From contig NC_050104.1 of assembly GCF_902167145.1 (NCBI RefSeq), positions 6,346,001 through 6,410,000 on the forward strand: 64,000 nucleotides of DNA, in the 5' to 3' direction. Position numbers and translations under genes: made by a program. How positions within the stretch are numbered: the first letter of the stretch is position 1; each line of letters begins with the position of its first letter. The notes below the pieces were generated by a model. The model made no database searches and had not been told where the DNA came from. It saw only the letters and a program-made list of their open reading frames with translations. Origin of the DNA: Zea mays (Eukaryota > Streptophyta > Magnoliopsida > Poales > Poaceae). Positions 22,395 through 33,275 of the stretch are shown here, piece after piece.

Positions 22395-23461
22395 TGAGGA
22401 CGACGAGGCTGCTAATACGAGGAGGGTGTGCGACGGATTGCCCAAGAGGAGTGTCGTGTCATGGACAACAACGATGAACGGGTATCAGAAGCTTGGCTAC
22501 CCCTATGAGGTTGTGAGGCTTTTGATGGATATGCTCACCGCTGGCGTCCAATGTGACAACGTGACTTTTGTTTGCCTGTTGAAATCTTGTGGGGAGTGAT
22601 GTGATGTCAGGTTGGGGCAACAGGTCCACTGTTGTGTTGTGAAGGGTGGCTAGAGCAATGTGATAGTGGACAATGTCGTCACACACTTCTATACTCAATG
22701 CAGTGATGTTGTGGCTGCTTCAGCTGTATTTGATAGGGTGGCATCCCGCGATGTTGTCTCATGGACAGCAATGATCATGGCTTATGTGCAGCACGGCCTT
22801 GGTGACGGAGCTCCTCAGATGTTTCCAACAAAGGTGTGGCTAAGGCATTTCACCCCAATGAGTTTATAGGGTGTTTGGTTTGAGCAATGAGCTAGTCTAT
22901 CATCTTCTCACTCCTCACTATTTTTGTTTGGTTTGTGGAATGGAATGAGTTGATCCATCACCACCTCATTTCTCATAGTTAGTTAGTTAGTACTAATATG
23001 AGGAATGAGGCCATTCCATTAAATTTGAGGAATGAACCTATGATGCACCACCTTAATTTGGATATAGTGATTCCTTAATAGTGTGTTTGGTTTGTGGAAT
23101 CACTCTATACCTCATGAGGTGATGCATCATAAGTTCATTCCATCAATTTTGGTGGAATCAACCCACTCCTCATCTATATACTAATTATTAGCTTATGAGG
23201 AATGGAGTGGTGATGGATCAACTCATTCTATTCCACAAACCAAATAAAAAAGTGAGGAGTGAGAAGAAAATGGGTCGCTTCATTCCTCAAACCAAACACA
23301 CTATAAACCAAACAACCCATTATTGTTTCCAGTGCCCTCAAAGCTTGCACGGACAAGGAAGGCCTCAAGCATACCGTGCTGGCCGTTGTGATGATATATG
23401 CTCCTGCTGTTTGGTCCGATTTGACAAGCTTCACACTGGGAATACATGGTTAGATAGTTGT
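22395..23461 (+). pseudogene. Captured PPR gene fragment, split by a foldback MITE
   Basis: From about 22400 the + strand reads CDGLPKRSVVSWTTTMNGYQ, then DNVTFVCLLKSC, QQVHCCVVKGG and FDRVASRDVVSWTAMI (22735-22780). After the MITE it continues VSSALKACTDKEGLK (23325-23370). This is the repeating pattern of plant pentatricopeptide-repeat proteins of the PLS class, which bind organellar RNA. In-frame TGA (about 22598) and TAG (about 22651) break it. It has no start, organelle signal or C-terminal domain, and lies between two small LTRs, so it is best read as host sequence transduced into the retroelement. Confidence 0.8.
22869..23301. mobile_element. Foldback MITE, two inverted arms of about 215 bp
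   Basis: Left end GGGTGTTTGGTTTGAG and right end CTCAAACCAAACACAC, with TATA on both sides (22865-22868 and 23302-23305). The left arm (22869-23080) is the reverse complement of the right arm (23085-23301) with moderate divergence, for example TTGATCCATCACCAC against its complement near 23211. A related single unit is at 50627-50850. It interrupts the PPR fragment. Confidence 0.7.
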
Positions 23462-23468
23462 CTGCAAA

Positions 23469-23870
23469 TTGAAATTTACTGGCCAAATCAATCCAGAATC
23501 AGAAGACAGTAGCATCTTGGTAGAAGATGTCGATGGAACTTCAGTGTATCAGGTGTCACTAGGCCAGCACAGTATTCGAAATACTGACAAAAACACAGAG
23601 TTCCCTCTAGCAGAATCTTGGATAACTGAAGGAGATTACATCTCGTGGTCAAAATCTTCTAATGGGTCTAAACTTGTGAATCTAAAAATCAACCGGGGTG
23701 GTGATTTCACTAACCAAATTAGCGTAAGCATGTGGCTCAGTTCAGGCCAATCTAATTTATTTCATGTATTGCTAACATGGTGTTTTCCTTACTGCTCGGC
23801 ACACAACTGGCGTGATGGATTCCTCTCAAAGCATAAGAAGGAACTTGTAATTACATTTGACATCCATCAG
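23469..23870 (+). CDS. Unidentified 134-codon frame in the captured region
   Basis: The open frame MKFTGQINPESEDSSILVED... ends at 23871-23873. Its codon usage and composition look like plant coding sequence (no low complexity, hydrophilic), and it directly follows the PPR fragment inside the small-LTR element. I do not recognise the family. It may be one or more exons of a second captured host gene, with the last part (after about 23730, SMWLSSGQSN) possibly intron read-through. No evidence of expression is visible. Confidence 0.35.
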
Positions 23871-24064
23871 TAGCACAATGCTTTTCTACACTTGCTCCAA
23901 GCACCATGGCTTGGAGAGTGCAAATTCCTTGAGCTTTATGCAAGTGTATGTGCAGCAACAGATATGACCATTGGCAACCAATCAAAGGATAGAACCAAAG
24001 AACTATAGATGCCATGGGATCCTGGTTTACAAAATCTCCATCAACTTGAGGGCGAGTCGATTTT

Positions 24065-24077
24065 TAAGGAGGGAGAA
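24065..24077 (+). other. Polypurine tract of the small-LTR element
   Basis: AAGGAGGGAGAA directly precedes the TGTTAGGG start of small LTR 2 and confirms + orientation. Confidence 0.65.
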
Positions 24078-24216
24078 TGTTAGGGATAATAGCCCATTAT
24101 GTCTAGTAGCCCATGCCGGCCCAAGACAAATCCAATACTACAAAGAAGCAACACATGATGGAGTGAGGGGTATCGAATATTCAGAGAACAGATATCCACC
24201 TTTGCTACTGGCTTCT
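24078..24216 (+). repeat. Small LTR 2, left part
   Basis: TGTTAGGGATAATAGCCC..., colinear with 18126-18266, interrupted at 24217 by the Sirevirus. Confidence 0.8.
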
Positions 24217-24445
24217 TGAAAGGGAAATGTGCCCTTGGGCCATTTCTAAGTATTTTGGTGATTTAGTGTCCAACACAAGTGCCTAAGTGCTAAATGGTGG
24301 ACAAAGTACAAACCAAGTATAAAGGTACGTTTCTCAGACTTAGTACATTGTTTTAGAGACTAATGTATTGTGTCTAAGTGCTGGAAACAGAAAAAATCAA
24401 GTTGGAATTAAAGATGGCTTTGTTCAGCCAAAGTCAACTCTGTCT

Positions 24446-24770
24446 GGGTGCACCGGACTGTCCGGTGCGCCAGGCTGGCTCAGGCAAACTTGCTGCTCTC
24501 GGGAAGTGATTAACTGCGTACGGCTAAAATTCACCGGACTATCCGGTGTGCACCGGACTGTCCGGTGAGCCAACGGTCGGCCGGGCCAACGGTCGGCCGC
24601 GTGATCCGCGCGAGACACGTGGCCGAGCCAACGGTCGGAAGGGGGCACCGGACTGTCCGGTGCGCCAACGGCTCCAAGACTGCAACGGTCGGCTTCGCCA
24701 AATAAGGAAAGAGATCTGCACCGGACAGTGTCCGGTGGTGCACCGGACTGTCCGGTGGTGCGCCAGGCGA
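24446..24770. repeat. Cluster of CACCGGAC palindromes in the Sirevirus 5' LTR
   Basis: At least five short palindromes of the type CACCGGACTGTCCGGTG or CACCGGACAGTGTCCGGTG occur near 24450, 24532, 24550, 24645, 24720 and 24740, interspersed with three copies of CCAACGGTCGG. They sit upstream of the TATA box, in the region known in Sireviruses as a conserved CG-rich palindromic cluster with presumed regulatory function. Confidence 0.85.
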
Positions 24771-24828
24771 CAGAAGGCAAGAATTGCCTTCCCAGATTGC
24801 TCTCAACGGCTCCTAGCTGCCTTGGGGC

Positions 24829-24835
24829 TATAAAA
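24829..24835 (+). promoter_or_regulatory. TATA box of the Sirevirus 5' LTR
   Basis: TATAAAA in GGGGCTATAAAAGGGACC, just after the palindrome cluster. The 3' LTR has the same at 32492-32498. Confidence 0.75.
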
Positions 24836-25417
24836 GGGACCCCTAGGCGCATGGAGGAAGGCACCCAAGCAACCTTTGAGCATTGTTAATCATTCACACT
24901 TCACTCTTGCGCACTAGTTCGACATTCTTAGTGATTTGAGCTCTGTCCTAGTGAGAACCTTGAGATATTGTTTTGAGCTCAAGTCTTGATTGTGTGTGTG
25001 CGTACTTGCTGTGGTTTTGAGTGTGTTGCTTCCCTTCCTTACTCTTGTGCTTCATATTGATTCTTATTGTAAGGGCGAGAGACTCTAAGTTGTGGAGATT
25101 CCTTGCAAACGGGAAAGAGCAAAGTGAAAAGAACATCGTGGCATTCAAGTTGATCATTGGATCACTTGAGAGGAGTTGAGTGCAACTCTCGTCCGTTGGG
25201 ACGCCACAACGTGGAGTAGGCAAGTTTTGTACTTGGCCGAACCACGGGATAAAATCCTCGTGTCTCTTGTGCTTGTCCTTATTGTGTCTATTGTGCTTCA
25301 CAAGAGCTCTCCTCTCTACTCACTTGATTTCATTATACTAACTCTTAATCAAGTTTGTGGTGTTAAGTTTTAAGTTTTACAGGATCACCTATTCACCCCC
25401 CTCTAGGTGCTCTCAAT

Positions 25418-25429
25418 TGGTATCAGAGC
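25418..25429 (+). other. Primer-binding site, initiator-Met tRNA
   Basis: TGGTATCAGAGC, two bases after the 5' LTR end: the standard Ty1/Copia primer site. Confidence 0.9.
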
Positions 25430-25465
25430 CGTTCTCTTTAAGAAAGGGACTAATCGCCCGAAGAG

Positions 25466-27853
25466 ATGGATCCTAAGGGCAAGGGGATGGTGGTCAACGA
25501 TAAGGAGAAGGAGTCCTTTGTCAATGATCCAAAGGAGGACAAGCCCACTGACTCGGGCTCGAGCCACAAAAGAAGAGATGGGAGGAAGAAGAAAACAAGG
25601 CGCATCAAGGAGATCGTCTACTACGACAACAGCGGTGAATCCTCTTCTTCCCAAAAGGACGACGACAACGACTACGAGAAAAAGAAGACGGTTAACTCAA
25701 ACTTCTCTTTCGATTATTCTCGTATTCCGCATAGCTCAAATGCACATTTGCTTTCCATTCCACTTGGTAAACCTCCTCATTTTGATGGAGAGGACTACGG
25801 ATTTTGGAGTCACAAAATGCGTAGTCACTTGTTCTCTCTCCATCCGAGTATATGAGAGATAGTAGAGAGTGGGATGAAATTTGATAGCTCGGATAGTCCT
25901 TTGTTTATCAATGAACAGATTCATAAAAATGCACAAGCTACTACTGTGTTGTTAGCCTCACTGTGCAGGGACGAGTACCATAAGGTGAGCGGCTTGGACA
26001 ATGCCAAGCAAATCTGGGACACCCTCAAGATCTCACATGAGGGGAACGACGTCACCATGCTCACCAAAATGGAGTTGGTGGAAGGCGAACTCGGGAGATT
26101 CGCGATGATAAGAGGGGAGGAGCCAACACAGACGTACAACAGGCTCAAGACCCTCATCAACAAGATAAGGAGCTATGGAAGCACGCGATGGACGGACCAC
26201 GACGTTGTCCGCCTAATGCTAAGGTCCTTTACCGTCCTTGATCCACATCTTGTGAACAATATTCGTGAGAATCCTAGGTACACGAAGATGACGCCCGAGG
26301 AGATCCTTGGAAAGTTCGTAAGCGGGCGGATGATGATCAAGGAGGCTAGATACGTCGACGATGCATTAAATAGCCCAATCCAAGAGCCTCAAACTATAGC
26401 TCTCAAGGCAACAAGGAGCAAGGAGGCGCTACCTAACAAGGTGGCGCAAGTTGAGGCGGCCGGGCTTAATGATGAAGAGATGGCCCTCATCATCAAGAGA
26501 TTCAAGACGGCACTAAAGGGTCGCAAGGAGCACCCCAACAAGAACAAGACAAAGGGGAAGCGCTCCTGCTTCAAATGTGGTAAGATTGGTCACTTTATCG
26601 CTAATTGTCCCGATAATGATAGTGACCAGGAAAAGAAGAGTGGAAAGTGGGAAAAGAAGAAAAACTACAAGAAGGCGAAGGGCGAGGCACATCTTGGAAA
26701 GGAGTGGGATTCGGATTGCTTCTCTTCCGACTCCGACGACGAAGGACTCGCCGCCACCGCCTTCAACAAGTCATCACTCTTCCCCAACGAGCATCACACT
26801 TGCCTCATGGCAAGGGAGAAGAAAGTAAGCACTCGTAATACTAGTACTTATGCTTCTTCAAGTGAGGACGAGTCTAGTGATGATGATGAAATAGATTATT
26901 CATGTTTATTCAAGGGCCTAGATAGAACCAAGGTTGATAAAATTAATGAATTAATTGATGCCTTGAATGATAAGAATAGGTTATTAGAAAAGCAAGAGGA
27001 TTTGTTGTATGAAGAACATGACAAATTTATAGAGGCACAAAAATCTCATGCTTTAGAAGTTAAAAGGAATGAAGTGCTTTCTTGTGAACTATCTACTTGC
27101 CATGAGACAATTTCTAGCTTGAGGAGCATAAATGATAATTTGAATGCTAAGTTAGAAACAACTAGTAAATCAACATCTTGTGTAGAAAATGTTGTAACTT
27201 GCACTAGGTGTAAAGATTTTAATATTAATGCTTGTAGTGAACACCTAGTTTGCATCTCTAAATTAAATGATGAAGTAGCTAGTCTTAATGCCCAACTTAG
27301 GACTAGCAAAAGTGATTTTGATAAACTAAAATTTGCTAGGGATGCCTACACAGTTGGTAGACACCCCTCAATTAAGGATGGGCTTGGCTTCAAGAGGGAA
27401 GCCAAGAACTTAACAAGCCATAAGGCTTCCATCTCCGCCAAGGAGAAAGGGAAGGCCCCTATGGCAAGTAGTGCTAAAAAGAACCATGCCTTTATGTATC
27501 ATGATAGGAGACATTCTAGAAATACCTATAGAAGTTATGATACTTTTGATTCATATGCTTAGTTTGCTTCTAGTTCTTCCTATATGCATGATAGAGATAT
27601 GTCTAGGAGAAATGTTGTTCATCATATGCCTAGGAGAAATGGTGTTAATGTTCCTAGGAAAATTAATGAACCTTCTACAATATATCATGCTTGCAATGCT
27701 TCATTTGCTATTTGTAGAAAGAATAAGAAGGTAATTGCTAGGAAGTTAGGGGCAAGATGCAAGGGAGATAGAACTTGCATTTGGGTCCCTAAAGCCATTG
27801 TGACTAACCTTGTAGGACCCAACAAGAGTTGGGTACCTAAAACCCAAGCCTAA
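25466..27853 (+). pseudogene. Sirevirus gag, two in-frame stops
   Basis: Start ATG at 25466 (MDPKGKGMVVND). The first part (129 codons) ends at a TGA at 25853-25855 after LFSLHPSI. The same frame then runs 25874-27562 to a TAG after YDTFDSYA, and continues open to a TAA at 27851-27853 after WVPKTQA. Domains: a lysine-rich, acidic N-terminus, a gag core (YNRLKTLINKIRSYGSTRW around 26140-26210), a CCHC zinc knuckle CFKCGKIGHFIANC (about 26568-26610), then an acidic and coiled-coil-rich tail. It forms virus-like particles in the family. As written, full-length Gag cannot be made. Confidence 0.88.
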
Positions 27854-27860
27854 ATTTGCC

Positions 27861-30800
27861 TTGCAGGTTTATGCATCCGGGGGTTCAAGCTGGATTATCG
27901 ACAGCGGATGCACAAACCACATGACAGGGGAGAAGAAGATGTTCACCTCCTACGTCAAGAACAAGGATCCCCAAGATTCAATCATATTCGGTGATGGGAA
28001 CCAAGGCAAGGTGAAAGGCTTAGGCAAGATTGCAATCTCAAATGAGCACTCTATTTCTAATGTGTTTTTAGTTGAGTCACTTGGATATAATTTGTTATCT
28101 GTTAGTCAATTATGCAATATGGGATATAATTGTTTATTCACAAATATAGATGTGTCTGTCTTTAGAAGGTGTGATGGCTCACTAGCTTTTAAGGGTGTAC
28201 TAGACGGCAAACTTTATTTAGTTGATTTTGCAAAAGAGGAGGCCGGTCTAGATGCATGCTTAATTGCTAAGACTTGCATGGGCTGGCTGTGGCATCGCCG
28301 TTTAGCACATGTGGGAATGAAGAACCTCCACAAGCTTCTAAAGGGAGAACACGTGATAGGTTTAACTAACGTGCATTTCGAAAAAGATAGACCTTGTGCA
28401 GCTTGTCAAGCAGGTAAACAAGTGGGAGGAGTGCATCACAGCAAGAATGTGATGACCATATCAAGACCCCTGGAGCTGCTACATATGGACCTCTTCGGAC
28501 CCGTCGCCTATCTAAGCATAGGAGGAAGTAAGTATGGTCTAGTTATTCTTGATGACTTTTCCCGCTTCACTTGGGTGTTCTTTTTGCAGGATAAGTCTGA
28601 AACCCAAGGGACCCTCAAGCGCTTCCTAAGGAGAGCTCAAAATGAGTTTGAGCTCAAGGTGAAGAAGATAAGGAGCGACAACGGGTCCGAGTTCAAGAAC
28701 CTTCAAGTGGAGGAGTACCTTGAGGAGGAAGGGATCAAGCACGAGTTTTCCGCTCCCTACACACCACAACAAAATGGTGTGGTAGAGAGGAAGAACAGGA
28801 CGCTAATCGACATGGCGAGGACGATGCTTGGAGAGTTCAAGACCCCCGAGCGCTTTTGGTCAGAAGCCGTGAACACGGCTTGCCACGCCATCAACCGGGT
28901 CTACCTTCATCGCCTCCTCAAGAAGACTTCGTATGAGCTACTAACCGGTAACAAACCCAATGTTTCGTATTTCCGAGTTTTTGGGAGTAAATGCTACATT
29001 CTAGTGAAGAAGGGTAGGAATTCCAAATTTGCTCCCAAAGCGGTAGAAGGGTTTTTGTTAGGTTATGACTCAAATACAAAGGCGTATAGGGTCTTCAACA
29101 AATCATCGGGTTTGGTTGAAGTCTCTAGCGACGTTGTATTTGATGAGACTAATAGCTCTCCAAGAGAGCAAGTTGTTGATCTTGATGATGTAGATGAAGA
29201 AGACGTTCCAACGGCCGCAATACACACCATGGCGATTGGAGATGTGAGGCCACTGGATCAAAAGGAGCAAGATCAACCTTCTTCCTCAACAATGGTGCAT
29301 CCCCCAACTCAAGACGATGAACAGGTTCATCAAGAGGAGGAGTATGATCAAGGGGGAGCACAAGATGATCATGTAATGGAGGAAGAAGCACAATCGGCAC
29401 CTCCAACTCAAGTCCGAGCGATGATTCAAAGGGATCATCTCGTCGACCAGATTTTGGGTGACATTAGCAAGGGAGTAACTACTCGGTCTCGATTAGTTAT
29501 TTTTTGTGAGCATTACTCCTTTGTCTCTTCTATTGAGCCTTTCAGGGTAGAGGAGGCCTTGCTAGATCCGGACTGGGCGTTGGCCATGCAAGAGGAGCTC
29601 AATAACTTCAAGAGAAATGAAATTTGGACACTAGTGCCTCGTCCCAAGCAAAATGTTGTGGGAACCACGTGGGTGTTTCGCAACAAACAAGACAAGCACG
29701 GGGTGGTGACAAGGAACAAGGCTAGACTTGTGGCAAAAGGTTATGCCCAAGTCGCAGGTTTGGACTTTGAGGAGACTTTTGCTCCTGTGGCTAGGCTAGA
29801 GTCCATTCGCATTTTGCTAGCATATGCCGCTCACCATTCTTTCAGGTTGTTCCAAATGGATGTGAAGAGCGCTTTCCTCAATGGGCCAATCAAGGAGGAG
29901 GTATATGTGGAGCAACCCCCTGGCTTCGAGGATGAACGGTACCCCGACCACGTGTGTAAGCTCACTAAGGCGCTCTATGGACTTAAGCAAGCCCCAAGAG
30001 CATGGTATGAATGCCTTAGAGACTTTTTAATTGCTAATGCTTTCAAGGTTGGGAAAGCCGATCCAACTCTTTTCACTAAGACATGTGATGGTAATCTTTT
30101 TGTGTGCCAAATTTATGTCGATGACATAATATTTGGCTCTACTAACCAAAATTCTTGTGAAGAGTTTAGCAGGGTGATGACTCAAAAGTTTGAGATGTCG
30201 ATGATGGGCGAGTTAAGCTATTTCCTTGGGTTCCAAGTGAGGCAACTCAAGGATGGGACCTTCATATCCCAAACGAAGTACACGCAAGATTTGATCAAGC
30301 GGTTTGGGATGAAGGACGCCAAGCCCGCAAAGACTCCAATGGGAACCGACGGACACACCGACCTCAACAAAGGAGGTAAGTCCGTTGATCAAAAGGCATA
30401 CCGGTCTATGATAGGGTCTTTACTTTATTTATGTGCTAGTAGACTGGATATTATGCTTAGTGTATGCATGTGTGCTAGATTTCAATCTGATCCAAGGGAG
30501 TGTCACTTAGTGGCGGTGAAGCGAATTCTTAGATACTTAGTCGCTACGCCTTGCTTCGGGATCTGGTATCCAAAGGGGTCTACCTTTGACTTGATTGGAT
30601 ATTCAGACTCCGACTATGCTGGATGTAAGGTCGATAGGAAGAGTACATCGGGGACGTGCCAATTCTTAGGAAGGTCTCTGGTGTCGTGGAGCTCTAAGAA
30701 ACAAACCTCTGTTGCCCTATCCACCGCTGAGGCCGAGTATGTTGCCACAGGACAGTGTTGCGTGCAATTACTTTGGATGAGGCAAACCCTCAGGGACTTT

Positions 30801-31067
30801 GGCTACAATCTGAGCAAAGTCCCACTCCTATGTGATAATGAGAGTGCCATCCGCATGGCGGATAATCCTGTTGAACACAGCCGCACAAAGCACATAGACA
30901 TCCGACATCACTTTTTGAGAGACCACCAGCAAAAGGGAGATATCGAAGTGTTTCATGTTAGCTCCGAGAACCAGCTAGCCGATATCTTTACCAAGCCTTT
31001 AGATGAGCAGACCTTTTGCAAGCTGCGTAGTGAGCTAAATGTCTTAGATTCGCAGAACTTGGATTGA
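27861..31067 (+). CDS. Sirevirus pol polyprotein (protease, integrase, RT, RNase H), open
   Basis: 1068 uninterrupted codons, in a different frame from gag, so expression probably needs a frameshift or internal initiation; 27861 (TTG) is only the first open codon. Protease active site IIDSGC (D14). Integrase: zinc-binding HRRLAH...CAAC (about 150-180) and D210 (LHMDLFGP), D273 (IRSDNGSEF), E309 (NGVVERKN), spacing D-D35-[13 protein letters not shown] and the catalytic YVDD at 752-755. RNase [10 protein letters not shown] (D916) to FTKPLDE. All catalytic residues I can check are present, which suggests a fairly recent insertion. Such a pol could in principle serve related copies in trans. Confidence 0.9.
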   Translation: MQVYASGGSSWIIDSGCTNHMTGEKKMFTSYVKNKDPQDSIIFGDGNQGKVKGLGKIAISNEHSISNVFLVESLGYNLLSVSQLCNMGYNCLFTNIDVSVFRRCDGSLAFKGVLDGKLYLVDFAKEEAGLDACLIAKTCMGWLWHRRLAHVGMKNLHKLLKGEHVIGLTNVHFEKDRPCAACQAGKQVGGVHHSKNVMTISRPLELLHMDLFGPVAYLSIGGSKYGLVILDDFSRFTWVFFLQDKSETQGTLKRFLRRAQNEFELKVKKIRSDNGSEFKNLQVEEYLEEEGIKHEFSAPYTPQQNGVVERKNRTLIDMARTMLGEFKTPERFWSEAVNTACHAINRVYLHRLLKKTSYELLTGNKPNVSYFRVFGSKCYILVKKGRNSKFAPKAVEGFLLGYDSNTKAYRVFNKSSGLVEVSSDVVFDETNSSPREQVVDLDDVDEEDVPTAAIHTMAIGDVRPLDQKEQDQPSSSTMVHPPTQDDEQVHQEEEYDQGGAQDDHVMEEEAQSAPPTQVRAMIQRDHLVDQILGDISKGVTTRSRLVIFCEHYSFVSSIEPFRVEEALLDPDWALAMQEELNNFKRNEIWTLVPRPKQNVVGTTWVFRNKQDKHGVVTRNKARLVAKGYAQVAGLDFEETFAPVARLESIRILLAYAAHHSFRLFQMDVKSAFLNGPIKEEVYVEQPPGFEDERYPDHVCKLTKALYGLKQAPRAWYECLRDFLIANAFKVGKADPTLFTKTCDGNLFVCQIYVDDIIFGSTNQNSCEEFSRVMTQKFEMSMMGELSYFLGFQVRQLKDGTFISQTKYTQDLIKRFGMKDAKPAKTPMGTDGHTDLNKGGKSVDQKAYRSMIGSLLYLCASRLDIMLSVCMCARFQSDPRECHLVAVKRILRYLVATPCFGIWYPKGSTFDLIGYSDSDYAGCKVDRKSTSGTCQFLGRSLVSWSSKKQTSVALSTAEAEYVATGQCCVQLLWMRQTLRDFGYNLSKVPLLCDNESAIRMADNPVEHSRTKHIDIRHHFLRDHQQKGDIEVFHVSSENQLADIFTKPLDEQTFCKLRSELNVLDSQNLD

Positions 31068-31853
31068 TTTATAGCATGCATGTGTTTATGTCTGTGATCA
31101 TGTTCCTTAATGCATTTTGTTTATTTATGGTGCTCAAGTTGTACAAGTACTCCCTGGACCTCACAAGTCCTTTGCAAGTGATGCACAAATTTAGGGGGAG
31201 ATGTGCTACAACTTGACCCTTTGAGACTAACTGTGTGCTTGAGTTTGCTTAATTTAGTCTCAAAGGAGGTTTGAAAGGGAAAAGGTGGACTTGGACCATG
31301 CAAGACTTCCACTGCACTCCGATGAAAGAGTAACTTATTCCAAGTTCATCCTTGTACTCTTATTGCCTTTTTACTCTTAGTTGAAGATTTTGGTGAGGCA
31401 ATGGGGTTAAAGGGCCAAAATTGATCCCGTTTTGGTGCTTGATGCCAAAGGGGGAGAAAATAAGGCCAAAGCAAGAAATGGATCAGCTACCACTTGAGAA
31501 TTTTTTAAAAAAGTAGAGTTAAAGTTTTTGTTTGTCAAAATACTCTTGGTTGCCTCTTATTGTCAAAAATTGGTCTCTTGTGGGGCGAAGGTTTAATTAT
31601 GGGAAAAAGGGGGAGTTTTGAACTCGTTGATCAATTTCTCTTGAAATATCTCTCTTTATGTTTCAACAAGTGTGTTTGACTTAGAGATAGGAAATTGAGT
31701 TTGATTTGCAAAAACAAACCAAGTGGTGGCAAAGAATGATCCATATATGTCAAATTTGAATCAAAACAATTTTGAATTCTTATTTGAAGTGATTTTGCAC
31801 TTGTTCTACTTGCTTTATGTTGTGTTGGCATAAATCACCAAAAAGGGGGAGAT
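31068..31853 (+). other. Sirevirus post-pol region with four polypurine-tract copies
   Basis: No protein seen. AGGGGGAG-type tracts occur at about 31191, 31447, 31606 and 31842, the last (AAAAAGGGGGAGAT) directly before the 3' LTR. Multiple polypurine tracts in this interval are a known Sirevirus hallmark. Confidence 0.85.
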
Positions 31854-33084
31854 TGAAAGGGAAATGTGCCCTTGGGCCATTTCTAAGTATTTTGGTGATT
31901 TAGTGTCCAACACAAGTGCCTAAGTGTTAAATGGTGGACAAAGTACAAACCAAGTATAAAGGTATGTTTCTCAGACTTAGTACATTGTTTTAGAGACTAA
32001 TGTATTGTGTCTAAGTGCTGAAAACAGGAAAAATCAAGTTGGAACTAAAGATGGCTTTGTTCAGCCAAAGTCAACTCTGTCTGGGTGCACCGGACAGTAT
32101 CCGGTGGTGCACCGGACAGTGTCCGGTGTGCCAGGCTGGCCCAGGCGAACTTGCTGCTCTCGGGAAGTGATTAACTGCGTACGGCTAAAATTCACCAGAC
32201 TGTCCGGTGTGCACCGGACTGTCCGGTGAGCCAACGGTCGGCCGCGCGATCCGCGCGAGACACGTAGCCGAGCCAACGGTCGGAAGGGGGCACCAGACTG
32301 TCCGGTGTGCACCGGACAGTGTCCGGTGCGCCAACGGCTCCAAGACTGCAACGGTCGGCTTCGCCAAATAAGGAAAGAGATCCGCACCGGACAGTGTCCG
32401 GTGGTGCACCGGACTGTCCGGTGCGCCAGGTGACAGAAGGCAAGAATTGCCTTCCCAGATTGCTCTCAACGGTTCCTAGCTGCCTTGGGGCTATAAAAGG
32501 GACCCCTAGGCGCATGGAGGAAGGCACCCAAGTAACCTTTGAGCATTGTTAATCATTCACACTTCACTCTTGCGCACTAGTTCGACATTCTTAGTGATTT
32601 GAGCTCTGTCCTAGTGAGAACCTTGAGATATTGTTTTGAGCTCAAGTCTTGATTGTGTGTGTGCGTACTTGCTGTGGTTTTGAGTGTGTTGCTTCCCTTC
32701 CTTACTCTTGTGCTTCATATTGATTCTTATTGTAAGGGCGATAGACTCCAAGTTGTGGAGATTCCTTGCAAACGGGAATAGAGCAAAGTGAAAAGAACAC
32801 TGTGGTATTCAAGTTGATCATTGGATCACTTGAGAGGAGTTGAGTGCAACTCTCGTCCGTTGGGACGCCACAACGTGGAGTAGGCAAGTTTTGTACTTGG
32901 CCGAACCACGGGATAAAATCCTCGTGTCTCTTGTGCTTGTCCTTATTGTGTCTATTGTGCTTCACAAGAGCTCTCCTCTCTACTCACTTGATTTCATTAT
33001 ACTAACTCTTAATCAAGTTTGTGGTGTTAAGTTTTAAGTTTTATAGGATCACCTATTCACCCCCCCCCCCTCTAGGTGCTCTCA
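31854..33084 (+). repeat. Sirevirus 3' LTR, 1231 bp
   Basis: TGAAAGGGAAATG...GGTGCTCTCA, with the CACCGGAC palindromes at about 32085-32430 and TATA box at 32492-32498. It has a longer C run (33059-33070) than the 5' LTR, and a different number and arrangement of palindromes. Confidence 0.92.
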
Positions 33085-33089
33085 CTTCT

Positions 33090-33275
33090 TCCTCTCTAGC
33101 CTCATTCTCTTGTACCTAGATTCCGCACTCCCTGTGTTCCTATAACCTTCTAGCATCTTCCTCCTAGCGTCGATTCCCTGCTTGTTGCTTCTTACCGAAC
33201 TCCATCTCTACATACTGAATTATACCAGAGCCTTGGTGGTGGCTATTGTGTTCATGTGATTGGATGTTGTTAACA
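33090..33275 (+). repeat. Small LTR 2, right part
   Basis: Continues small LTR 2 after the Sirevirus target duplication and ends GTTGTTAACA at 33275, followed by the primer-site remnant ATTGGTATTAGAG. Confidence 0.8.

Larger units (their letters stand above)
24217..25415 (+). repeat. Sirevirus 5' LTR, 1199 bp
   Basis: Begins TGAAAGGGAAATG and ends GGTGCTCTCA. TATA box at 24829-24835. Nearly identical to 31854-33084, apart from indels and substitutions concentrated in the palindrome cluster. Confidence 0.92.
24217..33084 (+). mobile_element. Sirevirus-type Ty1/Copia retrotransposon (Opie/Ji-like), 8.87 kb, nested in small LTR 2
   Basis: Flanked by perfect 5-bp duplications CTTCT (24212-24216 and 33085-33089). 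5' LTR 24217-25415, primer site TGGTATCAGAGC (25418-25429), gag 25466-27853, pol 27861-31067, a post-pol region with repeated polypurine tracts, 3' LTR 31854-33084. The GAG-PR-INT-RT-RH order, the CACCGGAC palindromes in the LTR and the multiple AAGGGGGAG tracts are established Sirevirus traits. The LTR start TGAAAGGGAAATGTGCCC suggests an Opie/Ji-type maize family; this name is from memory. Pol is one open frame, but gag has two stops. Confidence 0.92.

Noticed and set aside
22005..22445. 146-codon minus-strand frame in the small-LTR element
   Set aside because: Serine-rich antisense shadow opposite the captured region; the sense strand carries the recognisable PPR protein.
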